64,000 nucleotides of DNA from JAAYTY01 sp964569245 (GCA_964569245.1 CAZMTK010000012.1:1-64000), one strand, 5' to 3'. Shown: positions 1 to 7,934, counted from the stretch's first letter. The notes: generated by a model from the sequence alone, not told the origin. Made by a program: numbers and translations.

Positions 1-23
1 TGGAGAACAGAGCGGGATTGACT

Positions 24-40
24 CATAGGTTGGACCTATG
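24..40. repeat. Short perfect inverted repeat at the left edge, possible end of an upstream attC or attI
   Basis: Two 7-bp arms (CATAGGT and ACCTATG) flank a 3-nt centre. Positions 29-35 read GTTGGAC, which fits the integron R' core consensus GTTRRRY, the position where an upstream recombination site would end. The rest of such a site would lie off the window, so this could also be chance. Confidence 0.25.
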
Positions 41-67
41 AAATGGGGCAGGTCATCGGAGGTAAAT

Positions 68-1408
68 ATGACCTTTCGCAATTTCATTATCACGCTGAAT
101 CAGCAAATTGGAATTGAATTGCCAGATGACTTGGAAACAATTACTGATGAAATTGTTTTGGCTCAAAGAGTGCTCGAAAGGTTGAATGAATACTTCTTTC
201 AGACGTACGACGGCATTGGGACAACCACAGTAAACGACAAGGAATATCAATACTTTTCTGAGTTTCACAAATTCTGGGAAACTCATCATGCTGAAATTCT
301 AAACGCAAGAATTAACCGAACGCAGGCACGGATGGCTGCCCGTGCCTTGCATAGCGCCTTGCTGAAGTATGGAGCAGATATTTTCAATGTCACACTGAAC
401 ACACGCGGTCTCTCAAAGCAGGCAATAGCGCAGGTTAGATTCTTCACCGCCAATCAGGATTTTCGTGAGCCACCCGAAGACCAATTTGGAAAGTATCTTG
501 AAGACTACACGCAATTTGACTCTCGCGCAATCGCTGCTGATCCCGCTAGCTTCTTGAGTTTCTTGGGCATGACACGACTATCTCAAAGTGATAAGCGTCT
601 TGACTATGCTAAACATGCCGCCGAGTTTCTACTTGAGTGCAAGATAGAAAGCTATGGCATCGCGGGATACTATGGGAATGACGCCGGGGAGATTCGACAG
701 GCGTTTTTAGCCAATGTGGGCATGGGCTACGGACGCAAGAAGACCGATATGTTTATCCGCGACATGGTGGTGCTCGGTGTATGGCCTGATTTGTCGAATA
801 TGCAAGTCATTGATGTGGCCAGCGACCGCAACACCATGAAACTCGCCTTACGGACCCGCATTCTACAGACGGATATTCCTTTGCTTTCCAGTTTTCTCGA
901 TATTTTTGGCTACCAATATGAATATATTGACGCAAAGAGCGCGGCGGCCTGGCGTGCAGTTTGGGAAGAATGGAAGGCGATAGAACCTAAAACCGCACCT
1001 ATTGCACCCTGCATGATGGACTTTCTACTCTATAGAATTGGACGTGAATACTGCGACGACAAGTTGGTCGAATTTGCCTGCGGAAACGGGCATCGTTTTT
1101 TCCATTTTGGCGCACGGCTACAACTATGCCGTGAATGTCGCAGCACGTTGACGCCTGTCAGAAGGCTTCTGCCTTGTCAGGTTGAGAGCCAGCAGTTACC
1201 ACGTGATGAAGAAGGCGCGTTGCGCTTGGACGAATCGAATCTACTCCGAACTTTTGACGGTGTCTGTATTTTTGAATCAGTTTGCCAACCTAAGGCAGAT
1301 GATTTCAAGAAACTCTCTCCACCAAAAGCCATTTCGATTGTTGGACGTACAGGCTGGACGGACTCGTATGCTTACAAGGATGAAGGTGGCGGCGGAATGA
1401 TGGGGTAG
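68..1408 (+). CDS. Unknown cassette protein with an HhH-GPD (DNA glycosylase)-like middle region
   Basis: 446 aa from ATG 68, chosen because GGAGGT lies at 58-63; an in-frame ATG at 38 lacks such a site. I do not recognise the family with certainty. Around residues 215-260 a stretch reading GMGYGRKKTDMF followed by NMQVIDVASDR resembles the helix-hairpin-helix plus catalytic lysine and downstream aspartate of HhH-GPD glycosylases. Residues 320-385 hold a group of cysteines (a lone C, then CREC, then C) that could bind zinc or an iron-sulfur cluster. The base composition is AT-rich, unlike the chromosome to the right. An attC site follows 19 bp after the stop, so this is the gene of an integron cassette. 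Alternative: an unrelated defence or repair protein. Confidence 0.6.
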   Translation: MTFRNFIITLNQQIGIELPDDLETITDEIVLAQRVLERLNEYFFQTYDGIGTTTVNDKEYQYFSEFHKFWETHHAEILNARINRTQARMAARALHSALLKYGADIFNVTLNTRGLSKQAIAQVRFFTANQDFREPPEDQFGKYLEDYTQFDSRAIAADPASFLSFLGMTRLSQSDKRLDYAKHAAEFLLECKIESYGIAGYYGNDAGEIRQAFLANVGMGYGRKKTDMFIRDMVVLGVWPDLSNMQVIDVASDRNTMKLALRTRILQTDIPLLSSFLDIFGYQYEYIDAKSAAAWRAVWEEWKAIEPKTAPIAPCMMDFLLYRIGREYCDDKLVEFACGNGHRFFHFGARLQLCRECRSTLTPVRRLLPCQVESQQLPRDEEGALRLDESNLLRTFDGVCIFESVCQPKADDFKKLSPPKAISIVGRTGWTDSYAYKDEGGGGMMG

Positions 1409-1427
1409 CTTTCCTTACCAAAACGCC

Positions 1428-1507
1428 ACCTAACCAGCGTTTCCAGCCGACCCGCTCCGCTTCGCTTCGCTCCGCTACGCGGGCGGCTGAAACGCAGGCC
1501 GTTAGAC
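1428..1507 (+). other. Integron attC recombination site 1
   Basis: An 80-bp imperfect palindrome. The left core ACCTAAC (1428-1434) fits RYYYAAC and the right core GTTAGAC (1501-1507) fits GTTRRRY exactly. The inner arms GCGTTTCCAGCCG and CGGCTGAAACGC pair except for one unpaired base, as expected of the extrahelical bases in folded attC sites. The centre is a GC-rich loop region. It lies between two AT-rich reading frames, the usual place for an attC. Recombination would cut between G1501 and T1502. Confidence 0.85.
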
Positions 1508-1529
1508 CAAATGAAAGAAAAGTTTGGCC

Positions 1530-2063
1530 ATGGCAAAACGAAATGTTTATAAACATTCCATCGACCTTAAGCAACTAAAGATAAAAAATGCCGAACGAAA
1601 TGAATTTGCAAAAAGACTTGAAGATATACCTTATCGTGGATATGAGGTAGAGGGTATAACCGATGGTAGAAAAATTGTTATTGTGAAACCGGGAGGGAAA
1701 CAAGCTTGGGGGAAGATGCGGAAAGAAGACTTTTTTGTCTTCATATACAATCCATCAGCGCAAAGCCTTTGGCAAATAACTCATAAACAGATACTGGAAG
1801 ATTTGATTCAAAAAGCTAAAGCGGATCGCACAGCAACTATTAAAATTCTTAAAGCATTTAAAAAAGTTTACAAGGGAGAAGACCCTGATGACGTATTAGA
1901 ATCAGTTTCTTTGAATAATCCGATAGGCGAAAATCCTGAAGCCCTTTTGAAAGCTTATAAATGGATTTGGGGACAGGAAGATGTAAATTATCCAACGGGT
2001 CAAGGAAGAGACATGTCATGGGCAGGTATTAAAAACCTTTTAGATTCTCTATCGAAAGAATAA
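1530..2063 (+). CDS. Unknown protein, first gene of the restriction-modification cassette
   Basis: 177 aa from ATG 1530; no clear Shine-Dalgarno sequence, 22 bp after the attC core. It is lysine-rich and AT-rich with no motif I can name. Residues 40-75 look like a small beta-strand region, and the C-terminal half is helical with a tryptophan-rich end (KWIWGQED). Twenty-five bases separate it from the methyltransferase gene, and the three genes share one cassette with no attC between them. It may therefore be a specificity, control or nuclease partner of the system, or a passenger. Function not assigned. Confidence 0.6.
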   Translation: MAKRNVYKHSIDLKQLKIKNAERNEFAKRLEDIPYRGYEVEGITDGRKIVIVKPGGKQAWGKMRKEDFFVFIYNPSAQSLWQITHKQILEDLIQKAKADRTATIKILKAFKKVYKGEDPDDVLESVSLNNPIGENPEALLKAYKWIWGQEDVNYPTGQGRDMSWAGIKNLLDSLSKE

Positions 2064-2088
2064 TCTTGTATTAAAATGAGGGATGCCA

Positions 2089-2976
2089 ATGAAATACAAA
2101 ACTTCAGAAGAAAGTAACACATTACCCACTATGGTTATGGAGAGTTCCGAGTATTCTCCAAACCAGTGTGTATTTCGCGATGATGAAATTGGTGTTTGGC
2201 TTTACCATGCCAATTGCATTGAATTCATGGATATGCTTATAGCCAAATATCCTGATGGTAGGTTTGACATGATCTTTGCAGATCCCCCTTATTTTCTTTC
2301 AAATGGTGGCATTACCTGCCATGCAGGGAAAATGGTAAGAGTTGATAAAGGGCAATGGGACAAATCGAACGGACCGGAGATGAATCATGAGTTCAACATG
2401 GCTTGGCTCTCGAGATGCCAAAATATCTTAAAACCAAATGGAACTATTTGGGTATCAGGTACCCACCATGTCATCCACTCTGTTGGTTATGCCATGCAAC
2501 AGTTGGGCATGAAGATATTGAACGATATTACTTGGGAAAAACCAAACCCTCCACCAAATCTTTCATGTCGCTATTTCACGCACTCGACAGAGACTATCAT
2601 CTGGGCGGCAAAGAACGAAAAGTCCAAACACTGCTTCAACTACGAAAAGATTCGAGCCATCAACAATGGCAAGCAAATGAAATCCGTATGGACAATCCCC
2701 GCTCCTAATGGTGTCGAGAAAGATTTCGGCAAGCATCCGACTCAAAAACCAGTTCAACTTCTGGAGAGAATCATCCTGGCAAGCACGAATGAAGGCGACT
2801 GGATATTTGACCCTTTCTCAGGAAGCTCTACAACCGGTGTCGCCGCCATAAGACTTCGGCGAAGATTTGTTGGTTGTGAGTTGGAAACTCAATTCATAAC
2901 CCTATCTTTAAAGCGCCTCAACCAAGCTATCAGAGAACGAAAATCCACTTTTGAATTCACGGAGGCGTCCATATGA
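2089..2976 (+). CDS. Site-specific DNA N6-adenine methyltransferase (type II R-M, beta-class order)
   Basis: 295 aa. ATG 2089 is preferred over ATG 2083 because GAGGG ends directly before 2083, giving 2089 a usual 6-nt spacing. Motif IV DPPY lies near residue 64 and motif I DPFSGSST near residue 243; this IV-before-I order with a KHPTQKP segment between them is that of beta-class amino-methyltransferases such as M.DpnIIB, HinfI and CcrM types. DPPY favours adenine N6 rather than cytosine N4 as target. It would protect host DNA from the adjoining nuclease, whose start it overlaps by 4 bp. The recognition sequence cannot be read from the protein. Confidence 0.9.
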   Translation: MKYKTSEESNTLPTMVMESSEYSPNQCVFRDDEIGVWLYHANCIEFMDMLIAKYPDGRFDMIFADPPYFLSNGGITCHAGKMVRVDKGQWDKSNGPEMNHEFNMAWLSRCQNILKPNGTIWVSGTHHVIHSVGYAMQQLGMKILNDITWEKPNPPPNLSCRYFTHSTETIIWAAKNEKSKHCFNYEKIRAINNGKQMKSVWTIPAPNGVEKDFGKHPTQKPVQLLERIILASTNEGDWIFDPFSGSSTTGVAAIRLRRRFVGCELETQFITLSLKRLNQAIRERKSTFEFTEASI

Positions 2977-3515
2977 AAACAGGTGGTTTAGGTGGTGCGA
3001 ATACGCTCACCGGATTGAACTTTGAGAATAAGGTTGATCTCCTGAAACTACTTAATAAAATTCCTGGGTACAAAGTTATAAAGATTCCCGACAAGGCAGG
3101 GATGGGCGTTTTCTTTGATGGCAATCTGGTTGCTCGATGCTTTAGAAAACATGATTTTTACAAATTCTTGGAGGAGTCCAATGTCAATTGGAGAAAAATG
3201 ATCTCCAAGAAATTACTGCCGGATGATGCAATGCTCGTCATTGTCCGTGAGACACTGTTCATTATAGAAGTCAAATATCAACAAGTAGCAGGATCAGTTG
3301 ACGAAAAATTGCAAACCTGTGATTTCAAACGAAAACAGTATTTGAAACTGGTCGCGCCATTAGGATTAAAGGTTGAATATGTTTATGTTTTAAGCGAATG
3401 GTTTAAAAAGCCAGAATATAAGGATGTATTAGATTACATACACAGTGTCAACTGTCACTACAAATTCAATGAATTGCCTCTTACATGGCTTGGTTTACCT
3501 ACAAAAAGAGTCTAA
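2973..3515 (+). CDS. PD-(D/E)XK restriction endonuclease, partner of the methyltransferase
   Basis: 180 aa; its ATG overlaps the methyltransferase stop (ATGA) and is preceded by GGAGG. An N-terminal LTGLNFENK segment and a PDDAML...IIEVKYQ arrangement near residues 83-103 fit the catalytic aspartate and E-x-K of the PD-(D/E)XK fold. GSVDEKLQT directly follows, a stretch I associate with type II restriction enzymes. Tight coupling to a methyltransferase supports the call. The stop codon TAA lies inside the R'' core of the next attC, a common cassette arrangement. Specificity unknown. Confidence 0.8.
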   Translation: MKTGGLGGANTLTGLNFENKVDLLKLLNKIPGYKVIKIPDKAGMGVFFDGNLVARCFRKHDFYKFLEESNVNWRKMISKKLLPDDAMLVIVRETLFIIEVKYQQVAGSVDEKLQTCDFKRKQYLKLVAPLGLKVEYVYVLSEWFKKPEYKDVLDYIHSVNCHYKFNELPLTWLGLPTKRV

Positions 3516-3573
3516 CAACCAATTCCAGCGGACTGTCCGCTGCGCGGCCCGCCGCTGAACCGGCGCGTTAGCC
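3510..3573 (+). other. Integron attC recombination site 2
   Basis: A 64-bp imperfect palindrome. The left core GTCTAAC (3510-3516) fits RYYYAAC and contains the stop codon of the nuclease gene. The right core GTTAGCC (3567-3573) fits GTTRRRY at six of seven positions. Inner arms TTCCAGCGG and CCGCTGAA pair with one unpaired base, as in attC1. With attC1 it defines a cassette of about 2.07 kb carrying three genes. Confidence 0.8.
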
Positions 3574-3607
3574 GGATGAACAACACGGCGGAAGTCTGGG
3601 GCCGCCA

Positions 3608-4150
3608 ATGGGACAATCGAAGGACAGGAAAGACGAGCGGAGCCGGACCGGGTGGACGGTAGCCACGCCGCCGGGGATGTCGCAAGTCTCGGAACAGGCG
3701 CCTGCGTCTACAGCGAAGCAGTCCTTCGGCCAATCGGAGCGGCTGTTCATCGCGGCGTCGGTGACCATCCAAATCGCTCTCGCCCTCTTCTTCGCGATGA
3801 GAAAGTGGAGCTTCCCCACAGCGATGCAGATCGGCTGGGTGGTCTACGCACTCGCGATTCCAGCGGTGGCTGTAAGCATCGTGCTTCTCAAGGAACGCAA
3901 GCCCTGGTACCTCTGGATAGCTGGCTTCTTGTTTGCGCTTTGGTCGGTGTTCGGCACCGTCGTCGATATCGTTCACCCGGTGTCGTGGCGGTCGCCTATC
4001 CTGTGGTCGATCTTCATTCCGTATGTCCTCTTGTACACGGTCAGCCAGATGTTCTACTGGTGGCCACTGCTGCGGCTGCATCGCCCGTCGTGGTTCATCT
4101 GGGGCGCGCTGTACGGCGTGAGCACATTTCTCAACTTGACGTCACATTGA
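3608..4150 (+). CDS. Small integral membrane protein (third cassette)
   Basis: Up to 180 aa. ATG 3608 has no clear ribosome site; an in-frame ATG at about 3677 would remove a charged 23-residue leader and is a good alternative. About four hydrophobic segments follow, at roughly residues 45-62, 72-95, 105-125 and 130-150, ending in an aromatic-rich segment (FYWWPLL). The gene starts 35 bp after attC2, so it is the gene of the next cassette. It is GC-rich, unlike the three genes before it, so this cassette probably came from another source. Family not recognised. Confidence 0.6.
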   Translation: MGQSKDRKDERSRTGWTVATPPGMSQVSEQAPASTAKQSFGQSERLFIAASVTIQIALALFFAMRKWSFPTAMQIGWVVYALAIPAVAVSIVLLKERKPWYLWIAGFLFALWSVFGTVVDIVHPVSWRSPILWSIFIPYVLLYTVSQMFYWWPLLRLHRPSWFIWGALYGVSTFLNLTSH

Positions 4151-4155
4151 CAGTT

Positions 4156-4250
4156 GTCAACGGACACCCGGATTCCCGCGGTCAGGGGACATCCAGTTTC
4201 CCGCACCCGCGCGCAGTCCCCTGTCGGCCGGGGTGACATCCGGGTTAGCC
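4156..4250. repeat. Degenerate direct repeats at the end of the cassette region (transposon-end-like)
   Basis: Two adjacent 24-bp copies, 4156-4179 and 4181-4204, agree at about 19 of 24 positions (core GGACAYCCRGWTTYCCGC). A third, weaker copy lies at 4234-4250 (TGACATCCGGGTTAGCC). CAGGGGAC near 4183 and GTCCCCTG near 4216 form a further inverted pair. Closely spaced direct repeats of this size are typical of IS21-family transposon ends; no transposase is present. The repeats mark the change from cassette DNA to chromosome. Confidence 0.45.
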
Positions 4251-4406
4251 GCTTCAGCCGGGGAGGCTGACCGGCTCTCATAGAACCGGTACATTCCCGG
4301 CAGTCTGCGATGCATGGAGACGCCTGCATCGCGGGACGGCGGCATTCGCCCTTCGAAGGGAAGCCGCTTCCCCTCCAGGCAACCGGAAGTGAGGGGTGAT
4401 TCCGGC

Positions 4407-5522
4407 GTGGCTGCGACGATGATGCTCTGTGCACTCGGGATTCTTCTCACGTGGAATGTCATCTTCCGCGGCAGGCCAGTGCCGGGGAGGCATCGGATCG
4501 GCGCCGAACCGCCACGGATTTCCGTGATCATTCCGGCGAGAAACGAGGAGAGGCGGATAGGCAGGCTCCTGGACTCGCTCGACAGGCAGACAGTGCGGCC
4601 GCACGAGGTGATCGTGGTCGACGACCAGTCATCCGACTGCACGGCGGAGGCTGCACGCGAGAGGGGGGCTTCGGTCATCCCGGGCGGGCCCCTTCCGGAG
4701 GGCTGGCTCGGCAAGCCCTGGGCTTCCTGGCGAGGAGCCTGCGCCAGCTCGGGGAATCTGCTGCTATTCCTGGATGCCGATACATGGCTCGAGCCCGGCG
4801 GCCTCGAGCGTCTGGCCGCCATGCACGAAGGCTGCGGACTGCTGTCGGTTCAGCCATACCATGTGACGGAGAAAGTCTGGGAGCAGTTATCCGCGTTTCC
4901 CAACCTCGTTTCGCTGGCCGCAGTGGGGGCATTCACCCCTCTCGGCGACGGTCTGCGCCCCGGAGGCGCATTCGGGCCGTGCTTGATGTGCGACAGGGGG
5001 GCTTACTTCCAGACCGGCGGCCACGGAGCAGTGAGAGCCGAGATCCTTGAAGACGTGCGGCTGGCAAGGCTCTTCATGCGAAACCGCCTTGCGGTCCGCT
5101 GCCGCATCGGGCGCGGCATCGTCTGCTTCCGTATGTATCCCGGCGGTTTCAAGCAGCTCTTCGACGGCTGGACGAGGGGCGTGGCCTTCGGGGCGTTCTC
5201 AGTGAACCCCTTGTTCTCGCTTCTGACGGCGGCCTGGATTACAGGATGCTTCAGCGCCTTCTTCGGGCTGGTCCAGGCTCTTTCCCAGCCTGTGAACGCC
5301 GCAAGCGACCTGGCGGGCGTAGCCGCCTACTGCTCCTGCGCGTTGGCGCTGAGATACATGCTGAACGGGGCGGGACGGTTCAGATGGTGGGTTCCACCGC
5401 TGTACCCCCTTCCGCTGTTCTTCTTCGGCGCGGTAACGGCATGCTCGCTGGTGCGGGCTTACGTGATCCGCAGGGTTTCGTGGAAGGGGCGAGAGATTCG
5501 CACGAGAGTCCGAGGGAGGTAG
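4407..5522 (+). CDS. crtQ: Family 2 glycosyltransferase, CrtQ (diaponeurosporenoate glucosyltransferase)-like
   Basis: 371 aa from GTG 4407, preceded by GAGGGGTG at 4391-4398; more upstream in-frame starts exist but lack a site. A membrane segment (about residues 5-20) precedes a GT2 fold with SVIIPARNEE (about 39-48), VDDQSSD (about 71) and a DAD motif (about 123). Two to four C-terminal membrane segments follow (about 255-350). In staphylococci CrtQ glucosylates a carotenoid acid at the membrane. The next gene is CrtO-like, which is why I prefer CrtQ over a generic GT2. No carotenoid backbone genes are in the window, so the acceptor may be another lipid. Confidence 0.65.
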   Translation: MAATMMLCALGILLTWNVIFRGRPVPGRHRIGAEPPRISVIIPARNEERRIGRLLDSLDRQTVRPHEVIVVDDQSSDCTAEAARERGASVIPGGPLPEGWLGKPWASWRGACASSGNLLLFLDADTWLEPGGLERLAAMHEGCGLLSVQPYHVTEKVWEQLSAFPNLVSLAAVGAFTPLGDGLRPGGAFGPCLMCDRGAYFQTGGHGAVRAEILEDVRLARLFMRNRLAVRCRIGRGIVCFRMYPGGFKQLFDGWTRGVAFGAFSVNPLFSLLTAAWITGCFSAFFGLVQALSQPVNAASDLAGVAAYCSCALALRYMLNGAGRFRWWVPPLYPLPLFFFGAVTACSLVRAYVIRRVSWKGREIRTRVRGR

Positions 5523-5525
5523 GCG

Positions 5526-6038
5526 ATGCAGGCGGCTGGACTGCCCGCGGGCTGGACTGTCCTTCTGGACAGCGCAGTCTGGGCCGCGATACAGACATCG
5601 CTAGCCTTCCTGTGCTCCCGGCTGCCGGCTTCGGCCCTGGACCCAGGGAGCTGGCTGTTTCGGACGCGAAGCTGGGAAAGGGAAGGAGCCCTCTACGAGA
5701 GGCTGTTCCGTGTCAGGAGATGGAAATCGTCGCTGCCTTCGGGAGGGCCGGCATTCGGCGGATTCTCGATGAAGAGATTCGAGTCCCGAGAGAGGGGCTA
5801 CCTGCAGCGGTGGCTCAGGGAAACTTGCAGGGCCGAGCTGATGCACTGGCTTTCGTTCGTGTCCTCCGGGCTGTTCTTCCTGTGGAATCCGGCATGGCTA
5901 GGATCGGTGATCGTGCTCTGCTCCGCCGCGGCGAACATGCCCTGCATCGTTGCGCAGAGACATGTGAGGCCGCGCATCGCGACGATCCTCGGAGTGTCCG
6001 ATCGTCCGAGCCGCCGGACGGCAGCCTTCCCCGGATGA
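5526..6038 (+). CDS. crtO: CrtO-like glycosyl-4,4'-diaponeurosporenoate acyltransferase
   Basis: 170 aa, ATG 5526 with GGGAGGTAGG just upstream, 3 bp after the glycosyltransferase stop. The FRVRRWKSSLP segment (about residue 60), a following RGYLQRWLRETCRAELMHW region and a pair of membrane segments (about 10-30 and 110-145) match the small CrtO family. In staphyloxanthin synthesis CrtO attaches a fatty acid to the glucose added by CrtQ. Its place directly after a CrtQ-like gene supports the pair. The actual lipid substrate in this organism is unknown. Confidence 0.65.
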   Translation: MQAAGLPAGWTVLLDSAVWAAIQTSLAFLCSRLPASALDPGSWLFRTRSWEREGALYERLFRVRRWKSSLPSGGPAFGGFSMKRFESRERGYLQRWLRETCRAELMHWLSFVSSGLFFLWNPAWLGSVIVLCSAAANMPCIVAQRHVRPRIATILGVSDRPSRRTAAFPG

Positions 6039-6403
6039 GGATGGCAGTCCTCAAGGCAATGCGGTCGAGATTTGCCATATGGCGCTGATCGTCAGCTCTG
6101 GGAAGACGCTTCTCGAACGGGCGGATCCGCTGAAACGTTCCGGGCCGGTTCCGGTCGCCGCCGGCAATCGCAGAGCCTTTCCCGCGCCCTGCTTCGACGA
6201 CGACAGGGACTAGCAGCCGGAACGGACATGAGGCGATGCCGCGGCTGCCGGAGACGCAGCCTCTCCAACCCCTGAAGGCGCAATCGGCAGTCTCCCCGGC
6301 CCTGTCATGCGACACTTGACTCGGAGTTGCGCATCGCAAAGACTTGGACGGGCGTGAGCTCCGTGGCTGAAGCGCTGCGGGGACGCACGAGAGGAGGGGA
6401 AAG
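6039..6403. other. Intergenic region without a supported gene
   Basis: 365 bp between the CrtO-like gene and a small membrane protein. Open frames here on both strands have no recognisable motif and look like random high-GC reading frames. I see no tRNA, repeat or strong terminator. It may be eroded coding sequence or a long leader for the next gene. Confidence 0.4.
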
Positions 6404-6598
6404 ATGCTGAGGTCCATCGGCGGGCTGATGTTCTTCTATGGCGTGGGCTCGATCGTGCTGTACTTCCTCCACTACGAGTTCACGATCATGTCCTGGATGA
6501 ACCGGATGGAAGAACCCGTCGCCTGGGCGATCAGGATAGGCCTGGCCGTGCTGGGCGCGGTGCTCTGGCTGGCAGGAAAGCCCAAGAAGCAGGGCTGA
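6404..6598 (+). CDS. Small membrane protein, two predicted membrane segments
   Basis: 64 aa; ATG 6404 with GAGGGGAAAG directly upstream. Segments at about residues 5-24 and 40-57 are hydrophobic, with a short charged loop between and a basic tail (GKPKKQG). No family recognised. A clean ribosome site and a sensible topology make it a likely real gene. Confidence 0.6.
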   Translation: MLRSIGGLMFFYGVGSIVLYFLHYEFTIMSWMNRMEEPVAWAIRIGLAVLGAVLWLAGKPKKQG

Positions 6599-6690
6599 AG
6601 GACAGCCAGGCAGGGGTGCGCATGGAGGCCGGCACGGCCTTCTAGACAAGGGTCGGCGTGCGGTCTGCGCTCCGAAACGACTGGAATGGG

Positions 6691-7254
6691 ATGAACATGG
6701 GCGCTGATGACAACTCCGGATTCCGCTGCACCGGAGCCAGACATCCGGCTTGTCCGCATTCCGACGGGAAGGCCCGGATGACCGAGTCGCTGAAAACCGG
6801 TCTGAACTTCGGAACGACCTCCGCGGCCATCACGACCCTGGGTCTGATGGTAGGCCTGCACTCGGGCACGCACTCTAGGCTCGTCGTACTCGGAGGCATA
6901 CTCACGATAGCCATAGCGGACGCCTTCTCCGACGCTCTGGGCATCCACGTATCCGAGGAGGCCGAGAACGTACACACCGTGAGGCAGGTCTGGGCCGCCA
7001 CGGCAATGACCTTCGTCGCCAAGTTCCTCTTTTCGCTGACCTTCGCCGTTCCGGTGCTCCTCCTCCCGCTCTCGACCGCGGTCTTGGCCAGCCTGGCCTG
7101 GGGCATAGCCATCATCTCTGTTCTCAGCTACTACCTGGCGAGAGCGCAGGACGAGGCCCCGTGGAAGATAGTGGGCGAGCACATCCTGATAACCCTCGTA
7201 GTCATAGGGATCACGCACCTGGTCGGCGACTGGATAGGCGGCCTCGGAGGGTGA
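6691..7254 (+). CDS. VIT1/CCC1-family transporter-like membrane protein
   Basis: 187 aa from ATG 6691; in-frame ATGs at 6697 and 6778 are equally possible, and the conserved part begins after 6778. The segment LNFGTTSAAITTLGLMVGL followed by a second amphipathic helix with ADAFSDALGIHVSEEAE matches the first two helices of VIT/CCC1 proteins, which move iron or manganese across membranes. About five membrane segments in all. It lacks the long metal-binding cytoplasmic insertion of plant VIT1. Metal specificity cannot be told. Confidence 0.65.
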   Translation: MNMGADDNSGFRCTGARHPACPHSDGKARMTESLKTGLNFGTTSAAITTLGLMVGLHSGTHSRLVVLGGILTIAIADAFSDALGIHVSEEAENVHTVRQVWAATAMTFVAKFLFSLTFAVPVLLLPLSTAVLASLAWGIAIISVLSYYLARAQDEAPWKIVGEHILITLVVIGITHLVGDWIGGLGG

Positions 7255-7294
7255 CGAGCACCGTGCGCCTCGAAGCCGAGACCGAGGGGACGGC

Positions 7295-7807
7295 GTGCGG
7301 CCGGCGCCCCTGAAGGTCGTGGTGAACGACCTGATGCAGAAGGGATACGAATACTGGCTGACGGAGCCCGAAGGGCGGAACTTCCATGCCGGCTTCGAGC
7401 CCGAGCTCACGCCGCCCGAGATGCTGGAGCTGGGGGTCTTCGGCGGGAAGTACATGACCGACTGCACGGATGAGTTTCCCGCCTCGTGGTTCGAGAAGGC
7501 GAAGCTCTGCCACGAGAGACACGATCCTTCACTGAACTTCTTCGGAGTGAACGCGTCCCAGCCGCTTTCGGTGTGGAGGGCGAAGGGATGGATACATCCC
7601 GACGACCCGCGGGGCTGGTTCCAGTGGTACTGCCGCTACTACATGGGAAGAAGGAGTCCTGACGACGAGCGGCAGATCGCCCGCTGGAAGGCTATGAGGC
7701 GGCATGTCGCCCAGATACAGAAGCACTGCCGCCCGGGCGACATCTCGTGCCGGCCCAGGCAGCGCCAGGCCCTTCTCAACTGGGCCTACGACAGCAGGAG
7801 GCTGTGA
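7295..7807 (+). CDS. Conserved hypothetical protein, aromatic- and arginine-rich
   Basis: 170 aa; GTG 7295 preceded by GAGGGGAC at about 6 nt. The sequence has several tight motifs that look conserved: ELGVFGGKYMTDC, WFQWYCRYYMGRR, RWKAMRRH, and a C-terminal RQRQALLNWAYD. It is soluble, with no signal peptide or membrane segment. I believe it belongs to a widespread uncharacterised family but cannot name a function. It follows the VIT-like gene by 40 bp in the same direction. Confidence 0.65.
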   Translation: MRPAPLKVVVNDLMQKGYEYWLTEPEGRNFHAGFEPELTPPEMLELGVFGGKYMTDCTDEFPASWFEKAKLCHERHDPSLNFFGVNASQPLSVWRAKGWIHPDDPRGWFQWYCRYYMGRRSPDDERQIARWKAMRRHVAQIQKHCRPGDISCRPRQRQALLNWAYDSRRL

Positions 7808-7934
7808 CCGCTGCGCCAGGCATCGCCCCGCAGGCGGACGCCGCATCCGGACGCCCGGGCTGCGGCCGCGCCAGCCGGGAGGCGCTGTCCCGACCCTCGG
7901 GTACTGGTGCCGGAAGCTCAGAGAGGCTGACAGG

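Noticed and set aside
3608..4236. Alternative overlapping frame at 3652-4236 as a gene
   Set aside because: Its translation is rich in R, H and P with no membrane segments, while the 3608 frame gives clear membrane helices.
4151..4250. A third attC site ending at GTTAGCC (4244-4250)
   Set aside because: The right core is present but no RYYYAAC core pairs with it and the nearby complementary arms overlap the core. The direct repeats explain the region better.
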